This document shows, piece by piece, positions 44,990-59,482 of a stretch of DNA of 64,000 nt (positions are counted from its first letter, which is position 1; every line of letters starts with the position of its first letter). The stretch covers positions 42,715,771 to 42,779,770 of the forward strand of contig NC_061869.1 in NCBI RefSeq assembly GCF_907164915.1, given 5' to 3'. A model generated the notes under the pieces. The model saw nothing but the letters and a program-made list of their open reading frames with translations, was not told the origin of the DNA and ran no database searches. The translations under genes and the position numbers were made by a program. The DNA comes from Impatiens glandulifera. Its lineage: Eukaryota > Streptophyta > Magnoliopsida > Ericales > Balsaminaceae.

Positions 44990-45542
44990 TGTCACGGCCT
45001 AATCTTCCTGACCCAAGAAGAGGAGGCTTAAGGATAATGTCACGGCCCAATCTTCCTGGCTCAAGAAGAGGAGGAGACTTAAGCCCGCTTAAGCTCAACC
45101 CAAGGAATATTCTAGCTGGAAGGCAGGTGCTTGATTAACGCATCACTATTTGACAGTTAAAAGACATTTTCTTGATTAGTGCATCACTAATTGATAGTTG
45201 AAAAGAATGTCCTTGATTAGTGCAACACTAATTGACAATTAGAAGGAACCCCTTGCATCACTAATTGACACTTATAAGGAATGCCCTAAATTAGTGTGTC
45301 ATTAATGTAATAACTAGAATTAGTCCTATAAATAAATGTGAGGTATCACATTGTAAATCACCAAGTTTCAAGTGATATAATATTATTCTTTGTAAGAGTT
45401 TACTCTCTCTCTCTCTAGTATTCTTGTGTCAGTTTTATTAAACGTCGAGTGTTGCGTCGAGTAAGGCTGACTAGTTACTCGTTCTTGCAAAAATCTAACT
45501 AGTGTCGCACGGATTGTCAATGAAAAGACTGAGCTCGTGACA
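44990..45542 (+). repeat. 3' LTR of the nested gypsy element
   Basis: Starts TGTCACGGCC and ends GTGACA; same internal repeats as the 5' LTR, with a shortened repeat array and an extended CT run (about 45403-45417). Confidence 0.88.
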
Positions 45543-46210
45543 TAGTAGTTAGGCACATGAGTAGAGTTTTCTACGCTTGGCTTCGAAGCTGTAGCTTGTT
45601 GCTCGTTCCTATTTCTATTTCTCAAGGAAAGCCTTGAAGAAAAGGGCAAAACGAGGTTGCTCGCTTTTAGTCTCAACCTCCAACTCAGAACAGAACGTTC
45701 CTTTCACAACGGAAGACCCATATCTTTCGATTAGAAAAAAGAATTAAACATTCTGTTGGTTCATGAATCATGATAATCATCCGATCTCTATGAATATGGA
45801 TAGAAGAAAGAAAAAAAGATCTATTTTTATTTTTTATTTTTTATTGCTATTCCATTATTTCTTTTCTATTTGAATCAGAAAAGGAGAATAAAAAAAGAAA
45901 GGATTACTTCGTTCTTGATAGTCATTTCTTTAATAAGTGGATAGGAGCATATTATGGATCAGAATAATGGGTAAGTACTGTTTGATCATTTCTACCAACT
46001 TAGAGCGGATGGGCCAACCTATGGTGTACCGGTTTGTTATGCCAATAGCAACGCCGAGGAGCTAAGTTGGTTTGGAAGAACTACTTAGCCACGAGAAATC
46101 ATCCTCTATACAAGTTCTCGGACGAGGTTTTTGAACAGAACTTCGATAGGCGAGAGGTGTAAGCACCGAGAGGTGTGAAGCGATCTCGTACTAAACGAAA
46201 CATTCCAATG
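45543..46210. other. Organelle-derived DNA block, right part
   Basis: Continuation of the block interrupted by the gypsy element. The first ~460 bp are unassigned; the end is rRNA sequence. After about 46210 the DNA becomes AT-rich and nuclear-like. Confidence 0.6.
46008..46205 (+). pseudogene. rrn26: Mitochondrial-type large-subunit rRNA 3' fragment
   Basis: Contains GTGTACCGGTTTGTTATGCC, GCAACGCCGAGGAGCTAAG and GAAGCGATCTCGTACTAAAC. This fits the 3' end of plant mitochondrial 26S rRNA better than plastid 23S; the assignment is from memory. Confidence 0.6.
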
Positions 46211-47480
46211 ATACAATACCGTTTTCTAAATTAATTATTTGTTTTAATCTCGTGTAATGAGTCAATAAATAATTTTTTTAAATTTATTTCGTTTATTCGG
46301 AATTATTTTAATATTATAAATTTAAGTTAAAAGTAAGTGTCTTTACAATTCAATGTACAAATCCAACTTATTATAAAAAAAAATGGTGGAAACAAAAAGA
46401 GAAAAAAAAAGTTAAGAAAACACACCAAAATAGACGTGTAACAAAGTTAAAATAAACAAAGTTAATTAGGTGTTGTTCGGATTCGGGTTATTTTAAAAAC
46501 TCAAATTAAAATAATAATTTCTCATTTTTCCTTATTTACCCCTCTTCTTAAATGCAGTTTTCCTTTTTCCTTTTCCCAGATTTTCATTCTTCATTCGTAT
46601 CATTTATTATCTTTTTAGAGTCTTCTTTCTCAATCGTCTTCTCTTTCAATATCATTCATATTACAGATTCATCCTTCATATAATTTATTATCAATTTCTA
46701 GAGTCTTCTCTCTCAATCGTCTTTTCTCTCTCAATATCATTCATTACAGATTCATTTGAATCTAAAGTTTTCTCTGTTATTCGTTCATATATTTACAGAT
46801 TCATCCTGAATCTACCTTTCTTATTACAGATTCATCCTTCATATCATTTAGGCCTTAGTAAAGAATATAATAAAAGCAACATGTATTATTAAATTAATAT
46901 AATAAAAAATAAATGAAATGAAAAGAATAATTTTATTATTATAATTTAATATTAAAATATGTAGTATTTAAAATATAATTCTAAAATGAAAATGGTATTT
47001 TAGTATTTTGGAGATTGTTTCAAGTGATGTGATAGATAAGAATGAATTGATTTGAAAAGTGATTTGGTAGAGATTAAAAAATAACTTAGACCTTACTTGC
47101 TAACAAGAAAAAGTGGACATTGAACAACTAGTCATTTAACTCATTGGTCCTCTATTGATGTTTTTCATTATTGTTGTGGTTTACTTTGATTCTTTAACTA
47201 TTACCAATGAGTGATTTTTTTAATGTTATTTCAAGTGGTCACACAATCAATGGTAACAAATCTTATATAAAATTATGATCTTTACCAAAAATATACATAC
47301 TTTAAACAAAATAATAATTTTTTATTTATTTTCTGATGTAGATTCATTAAAGATAATAGTATTAAACTAAATCCCACTAAATTATAATTAAATCAAACAT
47401 GGCCACGATCCTGCGTCACTTACATTTGTGATTTAAATCCAGATTTAAAATCCCCTCCTTTTTTTCTATTGAGTGACCTT
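46211..47480. other. AT-rich intergenic DNA upstream of the PMT gene
   Basis: No gene. 46589-46860 is a degenerate tandem repeat built on ACAGATTCATCCTTCATAT and TCTCAATCGTCTTCTC, with a period of roughly 80-90 bp. Confidence 0.55.
46589..46860. repeat. Degenerate tandem repeat
   Basis: The words TTACAGATTCAT and TCAATCGTCTT recur several times with variable spacing. Pyrimidine-rich. No function suggested. Confidence 0.6.
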
Positions 47481-47484
47481 TCTA

Positions 47485-48394
47485 GAGGGATAGAAAGAGA
47501 ATCCGGATTCACACAGGAAGCAAATCGGATGATAACTTCAGCTAGTGGACATTCGATTCACAGTTTATCATCTTGTAGATCTTGAAAGGCTTAAGCAGAT
47601 TCAGTAGCTCAGATTTTACATTCAAGATCGTAGATCGAAAACTCAACTTCCGTGGACTTCTTAATGCCATTGGTAATCTTACTGTTTTTTGTTTCTCTTT
47701 GATTTGTATTCAGCTTCATAATTCTCAAATGGACTTCATTTTCTGTTGATTGCAAAGTCCTCGTGCTAATCTGCTAGCTGGTTTGAGATGTTACTTAGGG
47801 TTTTGCGTAACTCTTAGGGTTCTTGTTCTATTTACTGATTTTCCATTTCATCAGTTGACTGGATTGTCACGTCAGCAACTACATCAACAAATGTCTTCTC
47901 CAGCATCAAATACTGAAGATATTACAGAAAATTAGAAAAACAAATGAGTAAATCCCTTAGTTTAGTGATAAGATTACAAATGACATATCTTCTTAATTAT
48001 CTATGTAGACAAATGACCATTTGGAAACACTTGGATACAAAAATTTTGGATCCAAAAACTTATTAGATGAGATTATGTTTGAATACTGAACTTCCTTGAA
48101 GACAGATTCAAAATTTTGGGGATCCTTTTGGGTAGATTTCTCATTTAATGTGGATCTTGATTAGATCACGACTGGAAATAGTATTTAGTCAGATAAAATT
48201 TCTGAAATCTATTAACAATTTCTCATATTGTTCGATCCAAAAACTGAATGTTTTAACAAATGGATTCATATCAAAAGTTTATAAGACTAAAAACATCTCT
48301 TTGTTTCTTCTTCTCCGATTCTAGCTCTCAGTTTTATCAAACTATAAACCAGATTCCATGTTAGGTTGACCTTTTCTTGGACTGGAAATTGCAG
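47485..48394 (+). other. Probable 5' UTR exon and intron of the PMT gene
   Basis: A non-coding exon probably ends at 47672 before GTAATCTTAC, and an intron runs to TTGCAG at 48389-48394, eight bases before the start codon. The transcription start was not determined. The exon holds an ATG at 47666 that would open a short upstream ORF after splicing. Confidence 0.45.
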
Positions 48395-48401
48395 GTGCAA
48401 T

Positions 48402-51400
48402 ATGGCAATAAAAGGAAATTCAGGTGATGGTAAGACAAGGATATCAGTATCCATCATTATTGTAGTTGGTTTGTGCTGTTTCTTCTACATATTGGGAGCC
48501 TGGAAAAGAAGTGGTTTTGGAAGAGGAGACAGCATTGCTCTACAGATGACCAAGAGTGGAGCAGAGTGTGAAATCCTATCAAATTTAAATTTTGATACCC
48601 ATCATGGTAGTGAAGCTGGCCTTGACGGGACAAATTTAAAGCCCCAAGTTTTCAAGCAATGCGATGCTCGTTTCACTGATTATACACCGTGCCAAGATCA
48701 AATGCGTGCAATGACATTTCCAAGGGATAATATGAACTACAGAGAGAGACATTGTCCTCTTGAGAATCAAAAATTACATTGCCTAATTCCTGCGCCAAAG
48801 GGATATGCAACTCCCTTTCCATGGCCAAAGAGTCGAGACTATGTTCCTTTTGCTAATGCACCTTATAAGAGCTTAACGGTGGAGAAGGCTATCCAGAATT
48901 GGATTCAGTATGAGGGGAATGTTTTCAGGTTTCCAGGTGGAGGAACGCAATTTCCTCAAGGTGCAGATGCATATATTGATCAGCTTGCATCTGTAATACC
49001 AATTGCAAATGGTACTGTTAGAACTGCTCTGGACACTGGATGTGGGGTATGCTTTGCTCAAATCTATATCTAACTATATCTGTCTTTTTCTTACGTAGAC
49101 CTTGATTAATCTAGGGTTATTTTCAAATAATCTTGTGTTATGTAGGTTATTTAAAATTATGTTAATTTGGGGCTAAAAATATTTTGTAAGAAAATGTAGA
49201 GAGTGTTTTGGTATTTTAATTGATGATTTAAATGAGGTGATTGATAAGTATATAGTTGATTGGATTTTGAGTTATTTAAAATAATCACAAATAACCTACA
49301 TCAAACAAGGCCCACCTTCACTAATATAGAGGCAAACTATTAATACGCATCATTCACTAATAAATTAAACGAAAATAGCTAGAACGAAGAAAATGAGAAC
49401 AGAAGAATATGCTTCAACTCCCTCTGTTTCAATATATTAGAATTATGTTTGATTTTGAATGAAATAATTACATGATATCTTTTCCCATTTAAAGATTCAC
49501 AGGAGATGTTGTATAGAGAAGTGAATGATATATATCTTTGATGAATAGAAGACTAAATTTGATGACTAGGCACTGATGTAGTGATGACTTGGCTATGACA
49601 TAGTGCTGATATGACAGCCGGGTTACGCCATGTCATTTATCTCCATGTTTTAATGCATTTGATGATTTCCTGCTGTTGTGGCGATTACTTGGCTGTGACA
49701 TTTGCTGATATGGTGGTCATGTTACACCACCATGTCATTCTTTTCTTTTAACACTAATAATGATGGTGTTCAACAGGTAGCAAGTTGGGGTGCTTACCTT
49801 TGGAAGAGAAATGTTATAGCCATGTCATTTGCACCAAGAGATTCACACGAAGCACAAGTTCAGTTTGCACTTGAAAGGGGAGTACCAGCCGTTATTGGCG
49901 TTCTTGGAACAATAAAAATGCCTTATCCATCTGCTGCCTTTGACATGGCCCATTGTTCCCGTTGCTTAATTCCTTGGGGAGCAAATGGTGAGAACAAGGT
50001 CTATATCTAGAAAATTAATCTCTTTTAAAAGAAATAGTTTATCTCAAAGTCATAATCAATCATAAAACCAAACTACCTATACTTGATTTCTTAAAATATT
50101 TTAAATATTAGTTGAAAGGATATTGTAGTCATTTAACCTAAGTAACTTCAAATAATCTAACTTTTCATCAACTTCAAATAACCTACATCAATCAAGCTTA
50201 GTATACATTGGCTTGTTTTGGAAACACTCGACCGGAAGTGTTGATACAGATGGGATCATGTTTTAAAAAAATGGTGTATTTGAACTAAATCTGGCCAATA
50301 TTCAGATTCAATAAATTGTCTTGAAGTTTGCAATAGTTATTGATGTAACTAACTTGTGAAATGCATTTGTGGAATGTTGATACAGGTGGGATGTACATGA
50401 TGGAAGTGGATAGAGTTCTTAGACCTGGTGGATATTGGGTCCTTTCTGGTCCACCAATTCACTGGAAGACCAACTATAAATCATGGCAACGACCCAAGGA
50501 AGAACTTCAGGAGGAACAAAGGAACATTGAGGAGATTGCTAAAAGTCTCTGCTGGCATAAGATATCTGAAAAGGGTGAAACGGCTATATGGCAGAAAAAT
50601 GTAGATTCTGAATCATGTCGACGCCAAAGAGATGATTCTCAAGTTACATTCTGTGAAACCTCTGATGCAGATGATGTCTGGTATGTTGCAATAGTTATAT
50701 TTCTTTTTCCTTTTTATTTTTCGGTCACATGCTTAGTTGTATATTTCTTAAATAAGCCCTGAAACTATTATCAAATTTTTATCTAGGTGATTAAGTTTTT
50801 CTAAGGTTTCTGAAACTACCCCTTCTTTTTATGGCAATACATGGACTGAATTTATTCAGTTTGAAACACAGTCATCTGTGTCAGCATTGTTGGACCTTCT
50901 TTATTCATTTAATAACCCATTGTCAAATTAACCTGACCCATGCCCACCAACTTAGTGCTAGTTTCATGCCGTGACTCGTGATAAGAAAATTCTTCCACAA
51001 AAAAATTCAAATATCATCAACGAATTGAAACCTGAAAAACAAGATTCACCCACCTAAGGTAGCTCAGGTTGGTAAGAGTCTTGAATTTATGAAGTCGAGG
51101 TCTCAAGTTCAATCTCAATAAAAGAAAATTGATTGAATTGATGGTTTGTAACGGTGGAATGTGCCCACTTCAAAGGAAAAACCATGGCTATGAAAAAAAT
51201 TGGAATCTGAAACAGGAACATTGGGTTGCCCATCAATTCATATAACAAAATAACCTTACTCTATTAATTATAAAGTATTAAAATATTATATTTTGATTAT
51301 TTGACCCAAAAAAATATTGTTTTCAGATTTTCTTTCAAAAAAACTTGTTTATTTCCAAATAATCCCACATTAGAAATCCCTGCACCTCCTCCCCTCCCCA

Positions 51401-53312
51401 CATCAGTGGAGAAATTACTAATAATGTGTGCTTGGTCTTTATCTCTATCACATTCTCCTTTTTGGTAGCTCATTCTCTGTCTTTCTCTTGTAAAAGCTTA
51501 TATATAAGGTAATACTTGGGAGTGTTTATGATTATGTTCTTGATGAGAAGTTGTCCATGTGTCAAAAATCATTTAACAAACATAACTTCTTCTCTAATAG
51601 CTGTAAAAAGGGTCATTACAAAACTCAAGGGCCTAAATAATAGTTTAAAATTGAAGGACAAATATCAAAATTTAGCAAATTTTACGGGTTTTCTTTTGTT
51701 CTAATAGATTTTGACTCAGTGAGGTAAATTTTATCTGTTAAATAGGTACAAGAAAATGGAAGGATGTGTTACCCGGTTTTCCATCTCTGTGGAAAACCTT
51801 AAACCATTTCCAGATCGACTTTATTCGGTTCCTTCTAGGATTTCCAGTGGATCTTTGTCTGGAGTCTCTGTTGAGACATATGAAGAGGATAACAAGACTT
51901 GGAAGAAACATGTAAATGCTTATAAAAGAGTTATCAAAATTATTGATTCTGGAAGATTTCGTAACATTATGGATATGAATGCTGGATTGGGAGGTTTTGC
52001 TGCAGCTCTTGATTCTCCCAAATTGTGGGTAATGAATGTTGTCCCCACCATAGCTAAGAAGAACACACTCGGCGCTATTTATGAACGTGGATTGATTGGT
52101 ATCTATCATGACTGGTAAGTGATAACACTCTGAGAGTCTATTGTTCTTATTTTTCAGTAAAAACATATTTTATAATTTTCTTTCTCGAGTTTTCCTGATT
52201 TAGTTTGGGAATCAAAAACCTACATTGGGCTTAGAGCCATGGAAATAGATCAAGTGTTTTGATTGAATCAATAAATTTCTAAATTTTGTGATTAGTTGCT
52301 TTAAAAATTATTTGGTGATTGAGAATTTCTTTTATTTAATAGAGTTGTTAGGAAGACAACTTCTAATTCTAGGCAAAACAATATAATAAATAGTTATCAG
52401 AGTTTCGAATTGCTGGATTTCATTAATTTTGCAGGGTTTGTCTTGTTTCAGGTGTGAAGCTTTCTCCACATATCCAAGGACATATGATCTAATTCATGCC
52501 AATGGTCTCTTCAGTTTATACCAACAAAAGTTAGTTTTCCATCTTTTCTCCAATTTTGCCAAATTTAAATCATTTTTATGGTTCTATTTGGTGATTGGGA
52601 ACAGTTTTTAATCATTTTAGTTTTCAAATGTGATATCATATGGTTCTAGTAGTTTTTTTTTTTTTTTCTTTTTTAAGAAAAAACTTGTTTTTATGAAAAA
52701 TTAATTATTTGAGATTATTTAGGTAGATTAAAATATCCTATGTATGTAATATAAGGAATTATTTGGGTCTTGTTAAGGTTATATGGAAATGACCCATGTA
52801 ACATACAAAGCCCGGATTAAATCCAATAACCCTTGGTCAAACAATGCCTACATAAATTAGAAAGACTTGCTGTTGGCCTTTTTGCATTTTTTTGGATAAT
52901 AGATTTGTCGCTTGGTCAAACAATGCCACATAAATTAGAAAGACTTGCAGTTGGCCCTTTTGCATTTTTTTTCGATTAATAGATTTGTCTCGAAAATAAA
53001 ATCTAATAATACAAACAATGATGATTCCAAGAACTGAATTTTGTTCAATTGTTGTGTATGGGTAATTTGTGCAGATGTACTTTTGAAGATATTCTTTTGG
53101 AGATGGATCGAATTTTGCGACCCGAGGGTACAATCATAGTTAGGGACAAAGTGGAGGTTATAGTTAAGGTGAAACAGATTATAGGAGGAATGAGATGGGA
53201 TGCTAAATTGATGGACCATGAAGATGGGCCACTTGTTCCTGAGAAGATACTAATTGCTGTGAAGAAGTATTGGGTTGTTGGCGACTACAATTCCACATCG
53301 TCTTCGCGATAA
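48402..53312 (+). CDS. PMT: Pectin methyltransferase-like protein (PMT family, type II membrane)
   Basis: Six coding exons joined at GT-AG sites: 48402-49046, 49777-49987, 50386-50680, 51746-52114, 52452-52529, 53075-53312, total 1836 bp and 611 residues without a break, the usual family length. The N-terminus is short and cytosolic, followed by a membrane anchor ([20 protein letters not shown]), then a luminal part. Family blocks are [30 protein letters not shown], the first SAM-binding motif [16 protein letters not shown] across an intron, [13 protein letters not shown], and a second methyltransferase-like half with [29 protein letters not shown] and MDRILRPEG. Such proteins are Golgi-located and are thought to methyl-esterify homogalacturonan; the closest known relatives are the PMT2/PMT14 group (from memory). 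It converges on the hydroxylase gene 1.07 kb downstream. Confidence 0.93.
49133..49310. mobile_element. MITE-like element in PMT intron 1
   Basis: 178 bp with inverted ends: left TTGTGTTATGTAGGTTATTT, right (reverse-complemented) CCTTGTTTGATGTAGGTTAT. The inner 13 bp are perfect. AT-rich and non-coding. Related ends occur near 50160-50195 and 55987-56222. Confidence 0.6.
49578..49741. repeat. Degenerate direct repeat in PMT intron 1
   Basis: Two units of about 62 bp share GACTTGGCTATGACAT / TACTTGGCTGTGACAT, GCTGATATG and CATGTCATT; they lie at 49578-49640 and 49676-49741. Confidence 0.6.
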
Positions 53313-54381
53313 AAACCATGCGATTATATGTTCCCCAAGTTTTTGTTTTTATCATGTAAAATGAGGTTTTATATATTTGAATTCTTATTATTAACCACTT
53401 TTATTGAATTTTGTATCTTCACTCTTTTTGCTGCAATCCAAAAGTTATTTCACCCTTGTTTGGTACATTGCTAGAAAAGCTTTGGTAATTGACTTTATCT
53501 TTGATTGTTTTTCCAAACTTCTTTCTTACATAAACACTATGATATAATAGTAGAAGAACGATCAATTGGTAGATTCTTTGGGATCCGAACATGATTCATG
53601 ATGAACAAAATATTATTCTTTGTTTAGTTTGATGATTTTGCATTGATTGTCTTGTTGATAGTTTTATTGAAAAATGAAGCTATTTGATTACTAAAATGAA
53701 GGGATATTTGAAACTCGTAATTTTTAATTATTAAACAAAAAAATTCATGTACACATAATAATGCTTTTGATTCTTCAATTGATCATTTAAAAAATGATAG
53801 TGATGTGATAAGAAACTAGTGTAAGATGGCATGAAAATGTTTTTGAATTCTCAAATTGTGAATTCAAATATGGGTCGGAATAAGTTCAAATGCAACCGTC
53901 GTCATCAACAGGAATCTCATCCTAAACAACATCGTAGGAGAAAACCGAATATAATGGTGTTAACAGATGATATTACCATAATCAATATACAGTCCCTAAA
54001 ATCCTAAACCCTACAAATGAGACCAAAATAAAAGGAATAATTATAGAATATTTGAAATATGTAGAGCAATAAAACATTAGAATTACATATAAGCCCAATC
54101 ATGGCAGTTCAAGTTTGCACAAGTATATAAATATGTCTTTCTCTCTTACAGAAACAGAAACTCAAAAGCCTTCCTTCTGAACAAACTCCCCATTTCCTCT
54201 CTATATCTCTCTCTTTCTTTTTCTCTTTCCCTGTTCCTTATTGTTATCAGACTATCAAATTAACAAGCCATAGATGATTCATCCAATTAAGAATCAAAAT
54301 ATTATATATACACTCAATCAGAGAGAAGTGGAAGAAAATCATAAAGAGTAGAAAAAAGAATATCTTCAATCAATTATTTTT
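53313..54381. other. Convergent intergenic region between PMT and hydroxylase genes
   Basis: AT-rich; should contain both 3' untranslated regions. No ORF or RNA gene seen. Confidence 0.55.
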
Positions 54382-57342
54382 TCATTTCTCTTTGCAATCT
54401 TTAGCCGGCCTGGCTTCAAGACCACCACTCTGTCTCTTCTCGAGCGAATAAGGCATATAAGTTCCGAGAACTCTATCCCAAACAACGAAGAACGGTTGGG
54501 AGAAATTATACTTGGTTCCGTATAGCTGATGATGAATATCGTGATAAGCACTATTATTTTTGAAGAAGAAATGGAACAGGTTTCCAGGAATCCATAACCC
54601 ACAATGATCGTCAACAGTCTTGATCGTAGCGAAAGAGAAGAAGAAGATTGAAGTTCGTGGAGACATTCCCGATAAGAGAAAAGATAAGGCTCCTCCAATG
54701 GTATCCAGAAGGAGACCTTCAATCGGGTGGTTATATAGAGCTCCGAATGCGTATGGAACAATAAGGCGATGATGTTGCGAATGAATATGACGGTATAAGA
54801 ACTTGTTGTGATGCATGTATCTATGCATGAAATATTGCCAAGTGTCAAGTACAAACATCGCGATAATGAATTGTCTTAGAATCACAATCATAGAGGATGG
54901 GTTGTCAGTGGAGGCATCGCCGTCGTTTCCTGTAACCTAACGCAACACGAGGACATAATAGTAGTTTGTTAATTACATCACACTAACCGGTCTTTCAAAT
55001 TCAAATGCATAAACAAATATTCAACAAATCTTTTATGACTACACATGTCATAAATTACTTGTACTAGATTGATTTTGGTTTGGATTATTCCCATGGTGCC
55101 CAATTTGGGAACAATTATAATTTATGTTCCAATATCTGGATCAGGAAACAACGAATAAATTTCTGAATTTGTCTTTGACTAAATTCCGTTGTTAAAGAAT
55201 CTAATCGAGAGAGATACGAGATGAGATTTCATTTGGCAAGTAAAATTGTGGTTGAATTATGCCAAATAAAATCTTCTCAAGATTTCGGATACCCAAGAGG
55301 GTTTCATATTACTTAGATTTGTCAATTTATTGTACAACAACAGATGAAATGTTAAAGTTTCTATTAATCAAGTTGTTACAATTGTAACTTCTAATAATAC
55401 GAACAATGTCCTTACCAAGTAAAGTAATACACATGACTCTTATCATTGTATTATTATTGTTGGTAAGTGTATATTGTCTTTTACCCTACCTTTTATTTCC
55501 CTACCTATTTAAATCTGTTATGTGCTTTTTATCATAATCAAGTCAATGTATACACAAAACCTTTTGCTCAATCTAGTTAGAAGCATACTATCTTTTTACT
55601 CATCAGCATATCTCCAAGTTTCCTATTGGATATTGGTTTCATTCACAAGAAAATGCTAATACATTTCCTATAACATAAGAGCTGTTTATTCATCAATATA
55701 TAACCTACGATAACCATACCCAATCTCTTGATTTTTCTCCACACTGGTAAACAAATAACTTGTAAGTCAATAAAATAACTAAATGTTTTAGATAAAAAAA
55801 CCTCTAGAGTGTTTGGAAGAGTAAATGTGACTTCTGCACCATTCAAAGAAGAAGCTGGAGCAAGTACACGAATAATAATGCTAATTGGCCTTCTATATAA
55901 TGAATGAAGCATGGATATTGACACAAGATTTACTGCCCAAACATAATCCCATTGTTCATTTGTGTTTCTTATCTTCTTTGCTTTACCTGGGGCTTGTTTG
56001 ACGTGGGTTATTCTATCGAATTAACTATCTACTCATCAATCACAACATTCAAACTATTAAACAAAATACCAAACTAGCATCCATTTTAGTTTATTTCATT
56101 ATATATTTATACCCTTAATGTCTTTTTTACCCAAATAACCTAGTTTTTAATAACCTGCATCAAGGTTATTTAGAAATAACCACTTAGTTATTCAGATAGT
56201 CCTAGATCAAACGAGGCCTTTTTGTATGGTTTATAATAACTTAACTTTTATTTAGCGATACTATCTTCTCTTCTTTCTATTTTTTGTTTTCACCTTTTTT
56301 GTAAATGCTACTGACTTTTTATTTAAAAAATAAGGCTTTCGCCTCTCAACAAAGAGCAAAATTATTTTTGTTGCAAACCACAAATAATCCAAAAGTTAAT
56401 AGAGTTATATATCAAAATGCTTTAAAAAAGTAGAGACACCAAACACCTTTAATTCCATCAATCAAGGGAATTAGAGGAATTATTGATGCACTTTTAAATC
56501 TTACATTGGCCCATTTTAGTATCAAAAAGTTTGAGCTAGATAAAACATTCAATTGGCATTAAGATTAAAACCCAGCCAGCCTAAAATCCAACTACACATT
56601 TTGTACCAAACAAAAAATTTAGCCGCCTATTAAGAATTTGGAATCATAATCAATCCATAATTATATTTGTCAAATGAAACTGTAATCTCATCCAGCCACA
56701 CTAACATTTTGATGATTCCTCAATTTAACCAAGGTACAAGAAGAAAAGCATCTCTCCTAGTGAATTTGTCAATAGTAGCAACCCCTTATCGTCAATTTCG
56801 AGTTCAATGGTGCAATCAAAATATCAAACTACACTTTTTTTACCAATTGGAAAATATATTTGTTTCTACAAAGTTTGGGATCATGAATGATTCAATACCT
56901 TGGTTCATTTTTCGAATGAAGTTCTGAACTCACTAACCTAAATTTTTTAACCAAATGGAAAGAAAACCATGTACAACTACAAATAAGAGTTCTTTTCCTT
57001 TAGCAAAAAAGAACATCATCTCCGTAGTCTAAAAATGTCAAGAATTTGACCTAAAACTGAAATTAAACAGCCATACAGTACATCGATGGTGATATGAACA
57101 GGAATTTAGAGTTATCTAACCTTGAACAAGATGATTGCAACAATAGCTTGAACGCTCTGTTGCAAGATAACACCTTTGATCACCGTCTTCTTAGATACCA
57201 AATTCTTCTCATCTTCATCTTTCCTCGAGTGAAGTCGATAATCATCGAGGGATCCCATCAGAATGTAGATCCCAGAATAAACCCAATAAACAAGTATGGG
57301 GACGAAAGTCCCCAATAAGTCATCCGAGACACCAAAATCCAT
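54382..57342 (-). CDS. SBH: Sphingoid base C4-hydroxylase (fatty acid hydroxylase superfamily)
   Basis: Two exons on the minus strand: 57342-57121 (74 codons) and 54936-54382 (184 codons plus stop), giving 258 residues, the family's usual length. Exon 1 starts MDFGVSDDLLGTFVPILVYW. Exon 2 starts VTGNDGDAST and carries the three histidine boxes of the di-iron membrane hydroxylases, HRYMHH, HSQHHR and HDIHHQ, plus conserved FGALYNHPIEGLLLDTIGG and TVDDHCGLW. The enzyme hydroxylates dihydrosphingosine at C4 in the endoplasmic reticulum to make phytosphingosine-type bases. The frame is intact. The 2.2-kb intron holds a MITE-like element. Donor GTTAGA and acceptor TTAG on the minus strand are acceptable. 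Confidence 0.95.
54937..57120 (-). other. Intron of the sphingoid base hydroxylase gene
   Basis: 2184 bp, AT-rich, no gene on either strand; includes the MITE-like element at 55987-56222. Confidence 0.75.
55987..56222. mobile_element. MITE-like element in the hydroxylase intron
   Basis: Left end GGGCTTGTTTGACGTGGGTTA, right end reverse-complemented GGCCTCGTTTGATCTAGG. The ends resemble those of the element at 49133-49310, so they may be one family. No target duplication established. Confidence 0.55.
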
Positions 57343-59189
<1,847 letters not shown>

Positions 59190-59429
59190 AGTTAGGTTAT
59201 CTTCAAACCGATATTCTCCAAATCCCATCTCTATTCATCCTGTGTGTGTGTTGCTTCAATCTGAAACAAACCACTTCCGCACTTGAACTCGGTTCAAGGG
59301 TTTGTGACAGCTTGTGTAGTATTAAAACTGGTGTTAATTCTTAACCGGATTAACGTCAACCGTTGAGTGTTGTTAGAGATTATCCTTTAGCTGGACCCCG
59401 GTCCACTATCGGCAATCTAGATCCTAACA
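59190..59429 (+). repeat. Truncated 5' LTR of the older copia element
   Basis: From about 59190 it follows the end of the 13.9-kb element's LTR (GGTTCAAGGGTTTGTGACAG, GATCCTAACA). The upstream ~1.1 kb of LTR, including U3 and TATA box, is missing or unrecognisable, so no LTR promoter remains. Confidence 0.75.
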
Positions 59430-59431
59430 AT

Positions 59432-59443
59432 TAGTATCAGAGC
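59432..59443 (+). promoter_or_regulatory. Primer-binding site, mutated
   Basis: TAGTATCAGAGC differs from the functional site of the related element by one G-to-A change. Confidence 0.8.
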
Positions 59444-59482
59444 AGTCAGTTTCAATATTCAAGCAACACGGAGCAAGCAAGC

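Larger units (their letters stand above)
42259..45542 (+). mobile_element. Gypsy LTR retrotransposon, deletion derivative, nested in organellar DNA
   Basis: LTRs at 42259-42813 and 44990-45542 (about 555 bp) flank 2.2 kb of interior with gag, protease and only the ends of pol. The 4-bp word TAGT is found on both sides (42255-42258, 45543-45546). RT core, RNase H and the integrase catalytic core are missing, so the copy is non-autonomous. The LTRs differ by many C/T and G/A changes and small indels, so the insertion is fairly old. Organelle-like sequence resumes right after it. Confidence 0.9.

Noticed and set aside
44578..45138. 186-residue ORF as a new gene
   Set aside because: It is the RT start fused to the integrase end of the nested gypsy element, running on into the LTR.
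54366..54854. 162-residue ORF overlapping the hydroxylase exon in another frame
   Set aside because: The overlapping frame at 54382-54936 carries the three histidine boxes and the splice site, so this is a shadow.
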